Positions 1 through 9,649 of a stretch of DNA of 64,000 nucleotides are shown one piece after another (positions within the stretch are counted from its first letter, which is position 1; the number at the start of each line of letters is the position of its first letter). The notes beneath the pieces were generated by a model. That model ran no database searches, was not told where the DNA came from, and worked only from the letters and a program-made list of their open reading frames with translations. A program made the position numbers and the translations under genes. The stretch covers positions 5,766,001 to 5,830,000 of the forward strand of contig NZ_OZ186815.1 in the NCBI RefSeq assembly GCF_964273065.1, in the 5' to 3' direction. The stretch comes from Nocardiopsis dassonvillei_B. GTDB taxonomy: Bacteria > Actinomycetota > Actinomycetes > Streptosporangiales > Streptosporangiaceae.

Positions 1-75
1 GCCGACCACGAGCAGGAACACGGGAGGGCCGAGCAGACGCACGGCCATGAACCAGGGCACTCCGATGGCTTCCAT
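1..75 (-). CDS. N-terminal fragment of a membrane protein (partial)
   Basis: A minus-strand ATG at 75 opens a frame that runs off the left edge. The 25 visible residues start MEAIGVPW and continue with a hydrophobic run (LLGPPVFLLVVG) that looks like the start of a first membrane helix. The gene is divergent from the ricin-B gene. Too little is present to name a family, and a chance reading frame cannot be excluded. Confidence 0.4.
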   Translation of the reverse strand, partial: MEAIGVPWFMAVRLLGPPVFLLVVG

Positions 76-202
76 GCGGGGACCCTATCGAGGGCGTCCG
101 GTGTCCCCTGAATTCCAGGGGGAACGCGATCAAAAGGTACGAAACGGTATGGCATGCTTCCTGGGTGGACCGTACCCCGTAAGCCCCTGGAGCCCTGTTC
201 CC

Positions 203-895
203 ATGTCCCGATCCCGCCGCCGCGCCACCCCCCCAGCCGCAACGGAACGGTACATACCCCAGTGGCCCGTCCTCGCCGGCGCCGCCGCACTCGTGCTCGT
301 CGCCGCCATCCTCGGCTACGTGGGCGGCGTGTTCACCACCAGCGGCGCCCGGGCCGACGAGAGCGTGGTCGCGGTCTCGGGCGTCCTGGTCCAGCCCGCG
401 GCGCCGGAGGAGTCCCCCGACCCCTCGCCGGAGCCCTCACCGGAACCCGCCCACCCCGCCGGCATCGACCCCGGGACCGTCTACATCCTGCAGAACGTGC
501 AGGGCGACCGCGTTCTGGACGTCGTCCAGGCCGCCACCCACAACGGCGCCGCGGTCCACCTGTGGGACCGCCACGACCAGGGCAACCAGCAGTGGCGGTT
601 CGTCCCCGTGGAGGGCGGCTTCTACGCCGTCGAGAACGTGGGCAGCGGCAAGGTCCTGGAGGTCCCCACCGACGCCGCCGCGCCTCCCGCGGCCACCCTG
701 CTCACCAGTACCGGGGCGAGCAACCAGCACTGGACCGTCGTGGACGTGGGCGGCGGCGTCGTTCGGCTGGTCAACCGGGCCACCGGGCAGGCCCTGGAGG
801 GGCAGGGCGGCGCCCCCGACAACGGGACCGCCGTGGTCCAGGCCCCCGACGGCGGGCACGCCTTCCAGCAGTGGCGGCTCGTCCCCCTGGGCTGA
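203..895 (+). CDS. Membrane-anchored ricin-B (RICIN) lectin domain protein
   Basis: A 230-residue protein with a basic N-terminus (MSRSRRR), one membrane helix at about residues 22-45, a Pro/Glu/Ser-rich linker (repeated PSPEP, about 70-90), then one beta-trefoil carbohydrate-binding domain. The three QxW repeats of the ricin-B family are visible as QQWRF, NQHWTV and QQWRL. The expected topology is a cytoplasmic N-terminus with the lectin outside, tethered by the linker; it could bind cell-wall or environmental glycans. No catalytic domain is attached. The frame stays open upstream to 47, but the ATG at 203 is chosen because it gives a normal charged-then-hydrophobic N-terminus. It is convergent with the next gene, 17 bases away. 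Confidence 0.8.
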   Translation: MSRSRRRATPPAATERYIPQWPVLAGAAALVLVAAILGYVGGVFTTSGARADESVVAVSGVLVQPAAPEESPDPSPEPSPEPAHPAGIDPGTVYILQNVQGDRVLDVVQAATHNGAAVHLWDRHDQGNQQWRFVPVEGGFYAVENVGSGKVLEVPTDAAAPPAATLLTSTGASNQHWTVVDVGGGVVRLVNRATGQALEGQGGAPDNGTAVVQAPDGGHAFQQWRLVPLG

Positions 896-912
896 GCTCC
901 GCCCGGCCGCGC

Positions 913-1713
913 TCAGGACAGCAGTTCGCGCACCGTCTTCCAGCAGGTCTCGTCGGCGGCGTTCAGCAGGCCCAGCGCGTCCCGGGCCTGGTCGGGCCGG
1001 TAGGGCGTCCCGTCCGGCCGCCGCGACACGCCGCCCGCCTCGGCCAGCAGCAGGGTGCCGGGGGCGTGGTCCCAGGGCAGGGTCCGGTGGAACAGCAGGA
1101 AGTCCTGCGCACCCTCGCACAGCAGCGGGTAGTCGAAGGCGGAGCAGTGCGACCCGGACCCCACCTCCGCGAACCGCGGCAGGGCCGCCTCCACGCGCCG
1201 CCGCGCCTCCGGGGCCAGGAAACGGGAGAGCACCGCGCCGCGCAGCCTGCCGGGGTCGGTCGGCGCCGGCTCCCGGCGCAGCCGCACCCCGTCGCGCCAG
1301 GCGCCCGACCCGCGCTCGGCGGAGTACACCCGGTCCTGCTCGGGCTGCACGATCCACGCCGCGACGGTCTCCCCGCCGCGCACCAGCGCCGCCATCACCC
1401 CGTACTCCCGGCGGCCCTCGACGAAGTTGCGGGTCCCGTCCAGCGGGTCCACCAGCCACGCCACCGGCTCGCTGCGCAGCGTCTCCACCAGTGCGGAATC
1501 GGAGGCCGCGGCCTCCTCGCCGACCACCGGGGCGTCCAGGAGCTCCCGCAGCCGGGCCGTGATGACCCGCTCGGCCTCCTGATCGACGACGGTGACCAGC
1601 TCGCCCGGGGTCTTCTCCATGACCTCGCCCTCGGACAGCGAACGGGCCCGGGGCAGGATCACCTCTCGGGCCACGTCGCGCAGGATTCCGGCCACCGCGT
1701 CCATGTCGATCAT
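913..1713 (-). CDS. Inositol monophosphatase-family phosphatase
   Basis: A 266-residue member of the Mg/Li-sensitive phosphatase superfamily (IMPase/HisN/CysQ). The metal-binding glutamate lies in GEEAA, the signature DPLDGTRNF follows, and the distal WDHAPG element closes the active site, so the enzyme should hydrolyse a small phosphomonoester. Substrate cannot be assigned: inositol-1-phosphate, histidinol phosphate and 3'-phosphoadenosine 5'-phosphate are all handled by relatives. The start is Met at 1713 (MIDMDAV); a start three codons upstream at 1722 is equally possible. Upstream codons in the same frame are GC-bias artefacts antisense to the MFS gene. Confidence 0.85.
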   Translation of the reverse strand: MIDMDAVAGILRDVAREVILPRARSLSEGEVMEKTPGELVTVVDQEAERVITARLRELLDAPVVGEEAAASDSALVETLRSEPVAWLVDPLDGTRNFVEGRREYGVMAALVRGGETVAAWIVQPEQDRVYSAERGSGAWRDGVRLRREPAPTDPGRLRGAVLSRFLAPEARRRVEAALPRFAEVGSGSHCSAFDYPLLCEGAQDFLLFHRTLPWDHAPGTLLLAEAGGVSRRPDGTPYRPDQARDALGLLNAADETCWKTVRELLS

Positions 1714-1884
1714 GCACGCCATCCTAGGACCGGGCCCCGACGCGCCTGATACCCTGACCCCGTGTTCCACCCCCGTGCGTAGACCGGCACCGACGCCGCC
1801 GCGCCTCCCGCGCCGACGGCTCCTCCGGTGTCCGTGCACGTCCGCGGCGCCCGCGCGCCGCCGCCCCCTGAGGGAACACACCCC

Positions 1885-3207
1885 ATGCCATCGCCCCGCG
1901 GGGCCGACTCCTACCGTGCCGTCCTGCGCACGCCCGGAGCGGTCCGCTTCTTCGCGCCCGCCATGCTCGGGCGCCTGTCCTTCGGCCTGCTGGGCCTGGG
2001 CCTGGTCCTGGCCGTCACCGCGGCCGCCGACTCCTACGCTGTGGTCGGTGCGGCCACCGCCGCCTACGGCGCCACCGCCACCGCCCTGGCACCGGCCCGC
2101 GCCCGCCTCATCGACCGCCGCGGCATGCCCCGCACCCTGGTCCCGATGGCGGTCCTGGCCGCCGCCGGGCTGCTCGCCCTGGCGTGGCTGACCTGGCGGC
2201 CGGGCGCCCCCGCCTGGTCCCTCGTCGTGCCGCCCGCCCTCATCGGGGCGGTGATCCCGCCGCTGGGCCCGGTCACCCGCACCCTGTGGAGCCGTCTTTT
2301 CCACGACCGCGACGACCTGCGACGACGGGCCTACAGTCTGGACGCGGTCGTGGAGGAGGCGGCCTTCCTCGCCGGTCCGCTGCTGCTGGGCGCCCTGCTG
2401 CCGTTCGCGCCGCCCGCGGCCGGCCTGGCCGGGGCCGCCGTCCTGCTGGTGGCCGGGTCCCTGCTGCTGGCGGGCGCGCCCCTGGCCCGGCACCGGCCGC
2501 CCGGGGACCGGTCCGCCTCCTCGGAGGCAGGCCCCGCGCCTCTGCGGGCCCTGCTGCCCGTGATGTCGCTGTCGGCGGCGCTGGGCCTGACCCTGGGCGC
2601 GGCCGGCCTGGTCCACGTCGCCTTCGCCGAACGGCACGGCGGCGCCGCCCTGCTCGTGTGGTTCGAGGTGGCCCAGACCGCGGGCGGGGTCGTCGGCGGT
2701 CTGATCTACGGCGCGGTGGTGTGGCGGCGGAGCCCCCGCACCCGCCTCGTCGCGCTCGGCCTGGGCGTCGGGGCGGCGACGGCCCTCGCCTCGGCCGCGC
2801 CCGGGCCGCTCGCGCTGTGCGCCCTGCTCTTCGCCGCGAGCGTCCTGGCCACCCCGGCGATCACCACCGCCTACCTGGCGGCCGACGGGGCGGCGGGCCC
2901 CGGGTGGGCGGTCCGGGCGGGCACCTGGGCCAACACCGCCTTCAACGCCGGAGCGTCGTCGGGAGGGGCGGCGGCGGGCCTGCTCCTCACCCTGGTCGCA
3001 CCCGCACAGGGCTACCTGATCGCCGCCCTGCCCCTGGTGGTGGTGCCCCTGCTCGCCGTCGGGGCGGTGGCGCTCACTCCCAGCGGAAGAGGCGGGCGGC
3101 CAGCGCTCCGCCGACGACCGCCCACACCAGCAGCACCGCGAACGCGCCCGGGGAAGGAAGGGAGCCGTCCGCCAGCACCGCCCGAAGACCCTCGCCCAGC
3201 GCGGTGA
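1885..3207 (+). CDS. MFS-family multidrug/sugar-type efflux transporter
   Basis: A 440-residue, Ala/Leu/Gly-rich polytopic protein with about twelve hydrophobic segments split by a loop near residue 215, as in major facilitator transporters. A basic segment between helices 2 and 3 (RARLIDRRG) resembles the MFS loop 2-3 motif. Substrate is unknown. The ATG at 1885 follows AGGGAACACACCCC. The last hydrophobic segment ends near 3075, where the convergent ABC permease begins to overlap. The remaining 44 or so residues are Pro/Arg-rich and antisense to the permease, so the natural protein may simply carry a read-through tail. Confidence 0.75.
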   Translation: MPSPRGADSYRAVLRTPGAVRFFAPAMLGRLSFGLLGLGLVLAVTAAADSYAVVGAATAAYGATATALAPARARLIDRRGMPRTLVPMAVLAAAGLLALAWLTWRPGAPAWSLVVPPALIGAVIPPLGPVTRTLWSRLFHDRDDLRRRAYSLDAVVEEAAFLAGPLLLGALLPFAPPAAGLAGAAVLLVAGSLLLAGAPLARHRPPGDRSASSEAGPAPLRALLPVMSLSAALGLTLGAAGLVHVAFAERHGGAALLVWFEVAQTAGGVVGGLIYGAVVWRRSPRTRLVALGLGVGAATALASAAPGPLALCALLFAASVLATPAITTAYLAADGAAGPGWAVRAGTWANTAFNAGASSGGAAAGLLLTLVAPAQGYLIAALPLVVVPLLAVGAVALTPSGRGGRPALRRRPPTPAAPRTRPGKEGSRPPAPPEDPRPAR

Positions 3208-3910
3208 TCGGCAGCACCGAGGACACCGCCTCCAGCGGGCCGGGGAACGCGCTGACCGGGAAGAGAACCCCGCCCAGGCCCAGCAGCAGGATGTAGACCA
3301 GGTTGGCGGCGGCCAGCGTGGCCTCGGCGCGCAGTGTCCCGGCCATCAGCAGCGCCAGCGAGCTGAACGCGGCGGTCGCCAGCAGCACCAGGGCGGCCGC
3401 CGCCACCGCACCGCCGGGCGAGGGCTCCGGGCTCCAGCCCAGGGCCAGCGCCACGGCGCACAGCACCGCGACCTGGATCGCCTGCACGCCCAGCACCGCC
3501 AGGGTCTTGGCGGCCAGCAGCCCGAACCGGGACAGCGGGGTGGAGCCCAGCCGCTTGAGCACCCCGTAGCGGCGCTCGAAGCCGGTGCCGATGGCCAGCC
3601 CGGTGAACGACGTCGACATGATCGCCAGCGCGATCACGCCCGGGGCGAGCGCGTCCACCCGGGGGCCCTCGCCGACGTCCAGGACCGAGGTGAGGCTGAA
3701 CCCGACCAGCAGCAGGACGGGGATGACCATGGTCAGCAGGAACTGCTCGCCGTGGCGCAGCATGACCCGCAGCTCCATCGCGGCCTGCGCGGCGACCATC
3801 CGCCGCATCGGCGCGGCGCCGGGGGCGGGCGAGAACGGGGAGGCGCCGCCGTCCGCCGGGCGCGCGGCGGACGAGGCGGGCGCCGTGGTGCTGGAGATGT
3901 GCTCGCTCAT
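3074..3910 (-). CDS. ABC-2 type exporter permease
   Basis: A 278-residue protein with a Pro/Ala-rich cytoplasmic N-terminus (about 35 residues) and six hydrophobic segments typical of the ABC-2 permease fold (LLTMVIPVLLLVGFSL first). The short ERRYGVLKRLGSTPLSR segment matches the conserved cytoplasmic coupling region of DrrB-like permeases. Its ATG overlaps the stop of the ATPase gene by four bases (3907-3910), so the two are translationally coupled. Together they should form a 2+2 exporter for a drug, lipid or polyketide-like compound; the substrate cannot be read from sequence. Confidence 0.85.
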   Translation of the reverse strand: MSEHISSTTAPASSAARPADGGASPFSPAPGAAPMRRMVAAQAAMELRVMLRHGEQFLLTMVIPVLLLVGFSLTSVLDVGEGPRVDALAPGVIALAIMSTSFTGLAIGTGFERRYGVLKRLGSTPLSRFGLLAAKTLAVLGVQAIQVAVLCAVALALGWSPEPSPGGAVAAAALVLLATAAFSSLALLMAGTLRAEATLAAANLVYILLLGLGGVLFPVSAFPGPLEAVSSVLPITALGEGLRAVLADGSLPSPGAFAVLLVWAVVGGALAARLFRWE

Positions 3911-4851
3911 GATTCGCGCAGTTCCCGGCCGGTGAGTTCGAGGAAGACGTCTTCGAGGGTACGCCGTCGCACGCGCAGGTCCTCGGCCAGGACGCCGGCG
4001 GACGCGCACCAGGCGGTCACCGTGGCGAGGAACTCCGGGCCCAGCGCGCCGGGGTCGTCGGTGCCGATCACGTACTCGCGGCGGCCCCCGGCGCCGCGCG
4101 CGGAGGCGATCCTGCTGCCGGCGGGCAGGGCGTTGCGCAGGACGTCGGTGTCCACGGCGGCGTCGGTGGAGAAGCAGACCTCTCGGCGGCCCCCGGCCAG
4201 CTCGGCGGGGGTCCCCTCGGCCACGACGGTCCCGCGGTCGATGATCACCACGTGGTCGGCGAGGCGCTCGGCCTCCTCCATGTGGTGCGTCGTGAGGATG
4301 ACGGCCACGCCCGCCTCCCGCAGTTCGGCGACCAGGTCCCAGGTGGCCATCCGGGCCTGGGGGTCCAGCCCGGCGGTGGGTTCGTCGAGGAAGACCAGCT
4401 CGGGGCGGCCGACCACGGCGCAGGCCAGCGACAGGCGCTGCTGCTGCCCGCCGGACAGGCGGCGGAACGGGGTGCGCGACACCGAGCCCAGGCCCAGGCG
4501 CTCCAGCAGCAGGTCGGGCGGTACCGGGGAGGCGTGGAAGGAGGCCATCAGCCGCAGCCACTCGGCGGCGCGGGCCCCGGTGGGCACGCCTCCGGACTGG
4601 GGCATGACCCCCACCCGGGGTTTGAGGGCGCCAGCGTCGGAGACGGGGTCCAGGCCCAGCACCCGCACGCTGCCGCCGTCGGCGCGGCGGAAGCCCTCGC
4701 AGATCTCGATGGTGCTGGTCTTGCCCGCACCGTTGGGTCCGAGCAGGGCGGTCACCGCGCCCCGGCGCGCCCGGAAGGTGAGGCCGGAGACGGCGGTGGT
4801 GGCGCCGTAGCGCTTGACCAGGTCGACGACCTCGACGGCGGCTGTGTCCAT
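3907..4851 (-). CDS. ABC exporter ATP-binding protein (DrrA-like)
   Basis: A 314-residue single nucleotide-binding domain. Walker A is GPNGAGKT (about residues 38-45), the ABC signature is LSGGQQQRL, Walker B is LVFLDEP with the D-loop AGLDP, and the switch histidine lies in TTHHMEEAE. The C-terminal 90 residues (ending LEDVFLELTGREL) are the regulatory tail characteristic of DrrA/CcmA-type exporters. It is first in the two-gene operon with the downstream permease. The Met at 4851 is preferred over the upstream in-frame Met at 4890 because it gives the usual short N-terminus. Confidence 0.9.
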   Translation of the reverse strand: MDTAAVEVVDLVKRYGATTAVSGLTFRARRGAVTALLGPNGAGKTSTIEICEGFRRADGGSVRVLGLDPVSDAGALKPRVGVMPQSGGVPTGARAAEWLRLMASFHASPVPPDLLLERLGLGSVSRTPFRRLSGGQQQRLSLACAVVGRPELVFLDEPTAGLDPQARMATWDLVAELREAGVAVILTTHHMEEAERLADHVVIIDRGTVVAEGTPAELAGGRREVCFSTDAAVDTDVLRNALPAGSRIASARGAGGRREYVIGTDDPGALGPEFLATVTAWCASAGVLAEDLRVRRRTLEDVFLELTGRELRES

Positions 4852-5172
4852 GGGCCCAGAGTCTACGTGCGCCCGCGCGGGGCCCTTCACCGCCCCGCGC
4901 GCACGGGAGGCCGGGCGCGGTGGCGGGCCCGGCGGGGCGAGGACGGTGTGCCGTCCGCATCCCGGGACTCTTGTCTCGCGATGTGGGACGAGCGATCGGG
5001 GGGAGGCGGCCTGCGCGTATCCGGGCGGGGTGGCCCCGGAATGAACTCCCAGTTAGGCAAGCCTGACCTTCGTGATGAAAGGCATGAAACCGGGTTTGCC
5101 AGGGTGGACTGATTTACGCCACACTGATGTTGTCAAAAACAGGAGCCGTTGTCGGAAGGGGAGGGGACCGTC
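4852..5172. other. Divergent control region between ABC exporter and sufR
   Basis: These 321 bases hold no gene. They must contain the exporter promoter (minus) and the sufR/suf promoter (plus). An iron-box-like palindrome lies at 5053-5071. A possible plus-strand promoter is TTGCCA near 5096 with an A/T-richer stretch (GATTTACGCC) about 17 bases later; this is a weak match. Confidence 0.5.
5053..5071 (+). promoter_or_regulatory. Degenerate iron box (DtxR/IdeR/DmdR-type) upstream of sufR
   Basis: TTAGGCAAGCCTGACCTTC matches about 14 of 19 positions of the actinobacterial iron box TTAGGTTAGSCTAACCTAA, with both conserved half-sites mostly intact. It lies about 100 bases upstream of the sufR start. 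Control of Fe-S assembly by an iron regulator is plausible. The match is well short of the near-perfect box at 15138, so binding may be weak or absent. Confidence 0.5.
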
Positions 5173-5946
5173 ATGCCCGACGCCACCAACGTACCCCGAC
5201 CCCTGTCCGGGCCCGAGCGCGGAGCCGAGACCGGCACACGCGCGCGCGTGGCCCGGCTCATCCTGGAGCAGGGGCCGATCACCGCCTCCGCCCTGGGCGA
5301 GCGGCTCGGCCTGACACCGGCGGCGATCCGCCGCCACCTCGACAACCTGACCGACGAGGGCATGGTCGAGGCCCGCGACGCCCGCCCCCCGGGCGGCCGG
5401 CGCGGCCGCGGCCGTCCCGCCCGCGTCTTCGCCATCACCGAGGCCGGCCGCGACGCCTTCGTCCACGCCTACGACGACCTCGCCACCAGCGCGCTCCGCT
5501 TCCTGGCGGAGACCGCCGGTCCCGCCGCGGTCGGCGAGTTCGCCCGCAGTCAGGTCGCCGACCTGGAGAGGCGCTACAAGCCGCTGCTCGACGCCGTTCC
5601 ACCCGAACAGCGCGTCCGGCTGCTGGCCGAGGCCCTGTCCAACGACGGCTACGCCGCCACCGCGGGCCGGGCGCCGGCCCCCGGAGGCGGCGACCAGCTG
5701 TGCCAGCACCACTGCCCCGTCGCCCACGTGGCGGCAGAGTTCCCGCAACTCTGCGAGGCCGAGATCGAGGCCTTCGCCAGGCTTCTGGGCACCCCGGTGC
5801 GCAGGTTGGCCACCATCGCCCACGGCGACGGTGTGTGCACCACGCACGTCACCCCCCGGGGTGACGACGGGGCCGGCGGGGACGACCACGCCCCCGCCAC
5901 CGCCAGCGCCCGCCGCACGGCGGGCGGAGGACCGCAACACCACTAG
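5173..5946 (+). CDS. sufR: SufR-like Fe-S-sensing transcriptional regulator
   Basis: A 257-residue protein with an N-terminal winged helix (about 20-85; SALGERLGLTPAAIRRHLDNL is the recognition region) and a C-terminal half with Cys177, Cys181, Cys194 and Cys222 (CQHHC, QLC, GVC). This is the pattern expected to hold an Fe-S cluster in SufR-type repressors. It sits directly upstream of sufB, 28 bases away, in the same direction, so it probably represses its own operon when clusters are plentiful. The ATG at 5173 has a good ribosome site (GGGGAGGGGACCGTC) and is chosen over a TTG at 5149. The His/Ala-rich tail is poorly conserved-looking. Confidence 0.85.
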   Translation: MPDATNVPRPLSGPERGAETGTRARVARLILEQGPITASALGERLGLTPAAIRRHLDNLTDEGMVEARDARPPGGRRGRGRPARVFAITEAGRDAFVHAYDDLATSALRFLAETAGPAAVGEFARSQVADLERRYKPLLDAVPPEQRVRLLAEALSNDGYAATAGRAPAPGGGDQLCQHHCPVAHVAAEFPQLCEAEIEAFARLLGTPVRRLATIAHGDGVCTTHVTPRGDDGAGGDDHAPATASARRTAGGGPQHH

Positions 5947-5974
5947 GACGTCTGAGTCCAGGAGGAGTCCGCGC

Positions 5975-7387
5975 ATGACGTCTATCGCGCATCCCGAACT
6001 CGAAGGGATCGGCAACTATGAGTACGGCTGGGCCGACTCGGACCAGGCCGGTGCCTCGGCCCGCCGCGGCCTGAACGAAGAGGTCGTCCGCGACATCTCC
6101 GGCAAGAAGAACGAGCCGGAGTGGATGACCAAGCTCCGTCTCAAGTCGCTGCGGCTCTTCGACAAGAAGCCCATGCCCAACTGGGGCGCGGACCTGTCCA
6201 AGATCGACTTCGACAACATCAAGTACTTCGTGCGGTCCACGGAGAAGCAGGCCACCTCCTGGGAGGAACTGCCCGAGGACATCAAGAACACCTACGACAA
6301 GCTGGGCATCCCCGAGGCGGAGAAGCAGCGCCTGGTCGCCGGTGTCGCCGCGCAGTACGAGTCCGAGGTCGTCTACCACCAGATCCGCGAGGACCTGGAG
6401 GAGCAGGGCGTCATCTTCCTGGACACCGACACCGCGCTCAAGGAGCACCCGGAGCTGTTCCAGGAGTACTTCGGCTCGGTCATCCCGGCCGGCGACAACA
6501 AGTTCGCCGCGCTGAACACCGCCGTGTGGAGCGGCGGCTCCTTCATCTACGTTCCCAAGAACGTGCACGTGGAGATCCCGCTCCAGGCCTACTTCCGGAT
6601 CAACACCGAGAACATGGGCCAGTTCGAGCGGACGCTGATCATCGTCGACGAGGGCGCCTACGTCCACTACGTCGAGGGCTGCACCGCGCCGATCTACAAG
6701 TCGGACTCGCTGCACTCCGCGGTCGTCGAGATCATCGTCAAGAAGAACGCCCGCTGCCGGTACACGACCATCCAGAACTGGTCGAACAACGTCTTCAACC
6801 TGGTCACCAAGCGCGCCGTCGCCGAAGAGGGCGCCACCATGGAGTGGATCGACGGCAACATCGGCTCCCAGGTGACCATGAAGTACCCGGCCGTCTACCT
6901 GATGGGCGAGCACGCCAAGGGCGAGACCCTGTCCATCGCCTTCGCGGGCGAGGGCCAGCACCAGGACACCGGTTCCAAGATGGTGCACTGCGCGCCCAAC
7001 ACCTCCTCCACCATCATCTCCAAGTCGGTGGCCCGCGGCGGCGGCCGCGCCTCCTACCGGGGCCTGGTGCAGGTGCAGGAGGGCGCCCACAACGCCAAGT
7101 CCTCCGTCAAGTGCGACGCGCTGCTGATCGACACCATCAGCCGCTCGGACACCTACCCCTACAACGACCTGCGCGAGGACGACGCCGAGCTCGCGCACGA
7201 GGCGACCGTCTCCAAGGTCAGCGAGGACCAGCTCTTCTACCTGATGAGCCGGGGGCTGGACGAGGACGAGGCCATGGCGATGATCGTGCGCGGGTTCGTC
7301 GAGCCCATCGCGCGCGAGCTGCCCATGGAGTACGCGCTGGAACTGAACCGGCTGATCGAGCTTCAGATGGAAGGAGCGGTTGGTTAA
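5975..7387 (+). CDS. sufB: Fe-S cluster assembly scaffold SufB
   Basis: A 470-residue protein of the usual SufB length. Recognisable blocks include the early NYEYGW segment, the core beta-helix region with GSFIYVPKNVHVEIPLQAY, EGCTAPIY (conserved cysteine) and ISRSDTYPYNDL near the C-terminus. SufB works with SufC and SufD as the SufBC2D scaffold that builds [4Fe-4S] clusters in the cytoplasm from SufS/SufU-delivered sulfur. The ATG at 5975 follows GGAGGAGTCCGCGC. Its stop overlaps the start of sufD, so the genes are translationally coupled. Confidence 0.97.
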   Translation: MTSIAHPELEGIGNYEYGWADSDQAGASARRGLNEEVVRDISGKKNEPEWMTKLRLKSLRLFDKKPMPNWGADLSKIDFDNIKYFVRSTEKQATSWEELPEDIKNTYDKLGIPEAEKQRLVAGVAAQYESEVVYHQIREDLEEQGVIFLDTDTALKEHPELFQEYFGSVIPAGDNKFAALNTAVWSGGSFIYVPKNVHVEIPLQAYFRINTENMGQFERTLIIVDEGAYVHYVEGCTAPIYKSDSLHSAVVEIIVKKNARCRYTTIQNWSNNVFNLVTKRAVAEEGATMEWIDGNIGSQVTMKYPAVYLMGEHAKGETLSIAFAGEGQHQDTGSKMVHCAPNTSSTIISKSVARGGGRASYRGLVQVQEGAHNAKSSVKCDALLIDTISRSDTYPYNDLREDDAELAHEATVSKVSEDQLFYLMSRGLDEDEAMAMIVRGFVEPIARELPMEYALELNRLIELQMEGAVG

Positions 7388-8549
7388 GTTGACCGGCCCG
7401 AGCATCGAACCCAAGGCCCACAGCCACGGCCTCGGGGACATCCCGTTCTCCAAGCTCGCGACCCACGGGTCCTTCGACGTGAACGACTTCCCCGTCCCCA
7501 ACGGCCGCGAGGAGGAGTGGCGGTTCACCCCGCTGCGCCGCCTCAAGGGCCTGCACGACGGCAGCGCCGTCGCCGACGGCACCGACAAGCTCGACATCGA
7601 CGCCCCCGAGGGCGTCACCGTCGAGACCGTCGGCCGTGACGACTCCCGTCTGGGCACCGCCGGCACGCCCGCCGACCGCGTCATCGCCCAGGCCTACTCG
7701 TCCTTCGAGCAGGCCACCGTGATCACCGTCGCCCGCGGCGCCGCCCTGGAGCGCCCGGTCACGATCGACCGGCAGGCGCAGGGGGGCACCCGCTACGACC
7801 AGTTCGTCATCGACGTCCAGCCGCTGGCCGAGGCGATCATCGTCCTCAACCAGACCGGCGGCGGCGTGCGCGCCGGCAGCGTGGACGTCCACGTCGGCGA
7901 GGGCGCCCGGCTGACCCTGGTCAGCCTCCAGGACTGGGACCGCGACGCCGTCGACGTCACCCAGCACAACACCCAGGTCGACAAGGACGCCACGTTCAAG
8001 TCGATCGTCGTCACGCTCGGCGGCGACCTGGTCCGGCTCTCCCCGAAGGTGGCCTACAAGGGGCGCGGCGGCAACGCCGAGCTGCACGGCCTGTACTTCA
8101 CCGGCGACGGCCAGCACCACGAGCACCGCTCGCTCATCGACCACAACGTCTCCAACACCCGCTCCCGGGTGGAGTACAAGGGGGCGCTGAGCGGCGAGGG
8201 CGCCCACGGCGTGTGGATCGGCGACGTCATCATCGGCGAGGGCACCACCGGCACGGACTCCTACGAGCACAACCGCAACCTCCAGCTCACCGACGACACC
8301 CGCGTGGACTCGGTGCCCAACCTGGAGATCTTCACCGGTGAGGTGGAGGGCGCCGGCCACGCCGCCGCCAGCGGTCGCCTCGACGACATCCACCTGTTCT
8401 ACCTGCGTTCGCGCGGTATCCCGGAGGACGAGGCGCGCCGCCTGGTCATCCGCGGCTACTTCCTGGAGCTCATCAACCGCATCCCGGTCGAGGGGCTCGC
8501 CGAGGAGATCATGGCCAAGGTCGAGCGGAAGCTGGCCGCACATGAGTGA
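7380..8549 (+). CDS. sufD: Fe-S cluster assembly protein SufD
   Basis: A SufD homologue of about 389 residues. The N-terminal motif FPVPNGREEEWRFTPL and the C-terminal block IPEDEARRLVIRGYFLELI are typical. The conserved histidine region GLYFTGDGQHHEHRS is present. It partners SufB and SufC. The start is uncertain: TTG at 7380 overlaps the end of sufB, while TTG at 7389 (TGPSIEPK) is better spaced from AAGGAG at 7371-7376. The 3' end overlaps the Rieske gene by eight bases. Confidence 0.95.
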   Translation: MVKLTGPSIEPKAHSHGLGDIPFSKLATHGSFDVNDFPVPNGREEEWRFTPLRRLKGLHDGSAVADGTDKLDIDAPEGVTVETVGRDDSRLGTAGTPADRVIAQAYSSFEQATVITVARGAALERPVTIDRQAQGGTRYDQFVIDVQPLAEAIIVLNQTGGGVRAGSVDVHVGEGARLTLVSLQDWDRDAVDVTQHNTQVDKDATFKSIVVTLGGDLVRLSPKVAYKGRGGNAELHGLYFTGDGQHHEHRSLIDHNVSNTRSRVEYKGALSGEGAHGVWIGDVIIGEGTTGTDSYEHNRNLQLTDDTRVDSVPNLEIFTGEVEGAGHAAASGRLDDIHLFYLRSRGIPEDEARRLVIRGYFLELINRIPVEGLAEEIMAKVERKLAAHE

Positions 8550-8877
8550 CGCCGGTCGCTGGGTCAAGGTCGCCGAGCTGGACGAGATCCCCGAGGACGG
8601 CGTCCTCGGGATCGAGACCGACGACGAGACGCCCATCGCACTGGTCCGGACCGAGGGCGAGGTGTTCGCGCTGCGGGACGTGTGCTCGCACGCGGAGGTG
8701 CGCCTGTCCGAGGGCGAGGTCGAGGACGGCACCATCGAGTGCTGGCTGCACGGTTCGTGCTTCGACCTGCGCTCGGGGGCGCCCGTCAACCCGCCCGCCA
8801 CCCGGCCGGTCCCCACCTACGACGTGAAGATCGACGGCGACGACGTGCTCGTGTCGCTGGATGAGAAGAATTCCTGA
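8542..8877 (+). CDS. Rieske-type [2Fe-2S] ferredoxin of the SUF operon
   Basis: A 111-residue non-haem Rieske domain. The two cluster-binding boxes are CSH (in DVCSHAEVRL) and CWLH (in IECWLHGSCFDL), about 18 residues apart, giving the two-Cys two-His ligand set. It resembles the small ferredoxin subunit of aromatic dioxygenases, but its position between sufD and sufC, overlapping sufD by eight bases, is characteristic of actinobacterial SUF operons. It probably supplies electrons during cluster assembly; that role is inferred from context. Confidence 0.93.
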   Translation: MSDAGRWVKVAELDEIPEDGVLGIETDDETPIALVRTEGEVFALRDVCSHAEVRLSEGEVEDGTIECWLHGSCFDLRSGAPVNPPATRPVPTYDVKIDGDDVLVSLDEKNS

Positions 8878-8884
8878 GGCTGAT

Positions 8885-9646
<762 letters not shown>

Positions 9647-9649
9647 CCC

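Noticed and set aside
154..1749. Long Arg/Pro/Gly-rich open frames antisense or out of phase to the ricin-B and phosphatase genes
   Set aside because: Composition is that of GC-rich shadow frames; the real genes have recognised domains and proper starts.
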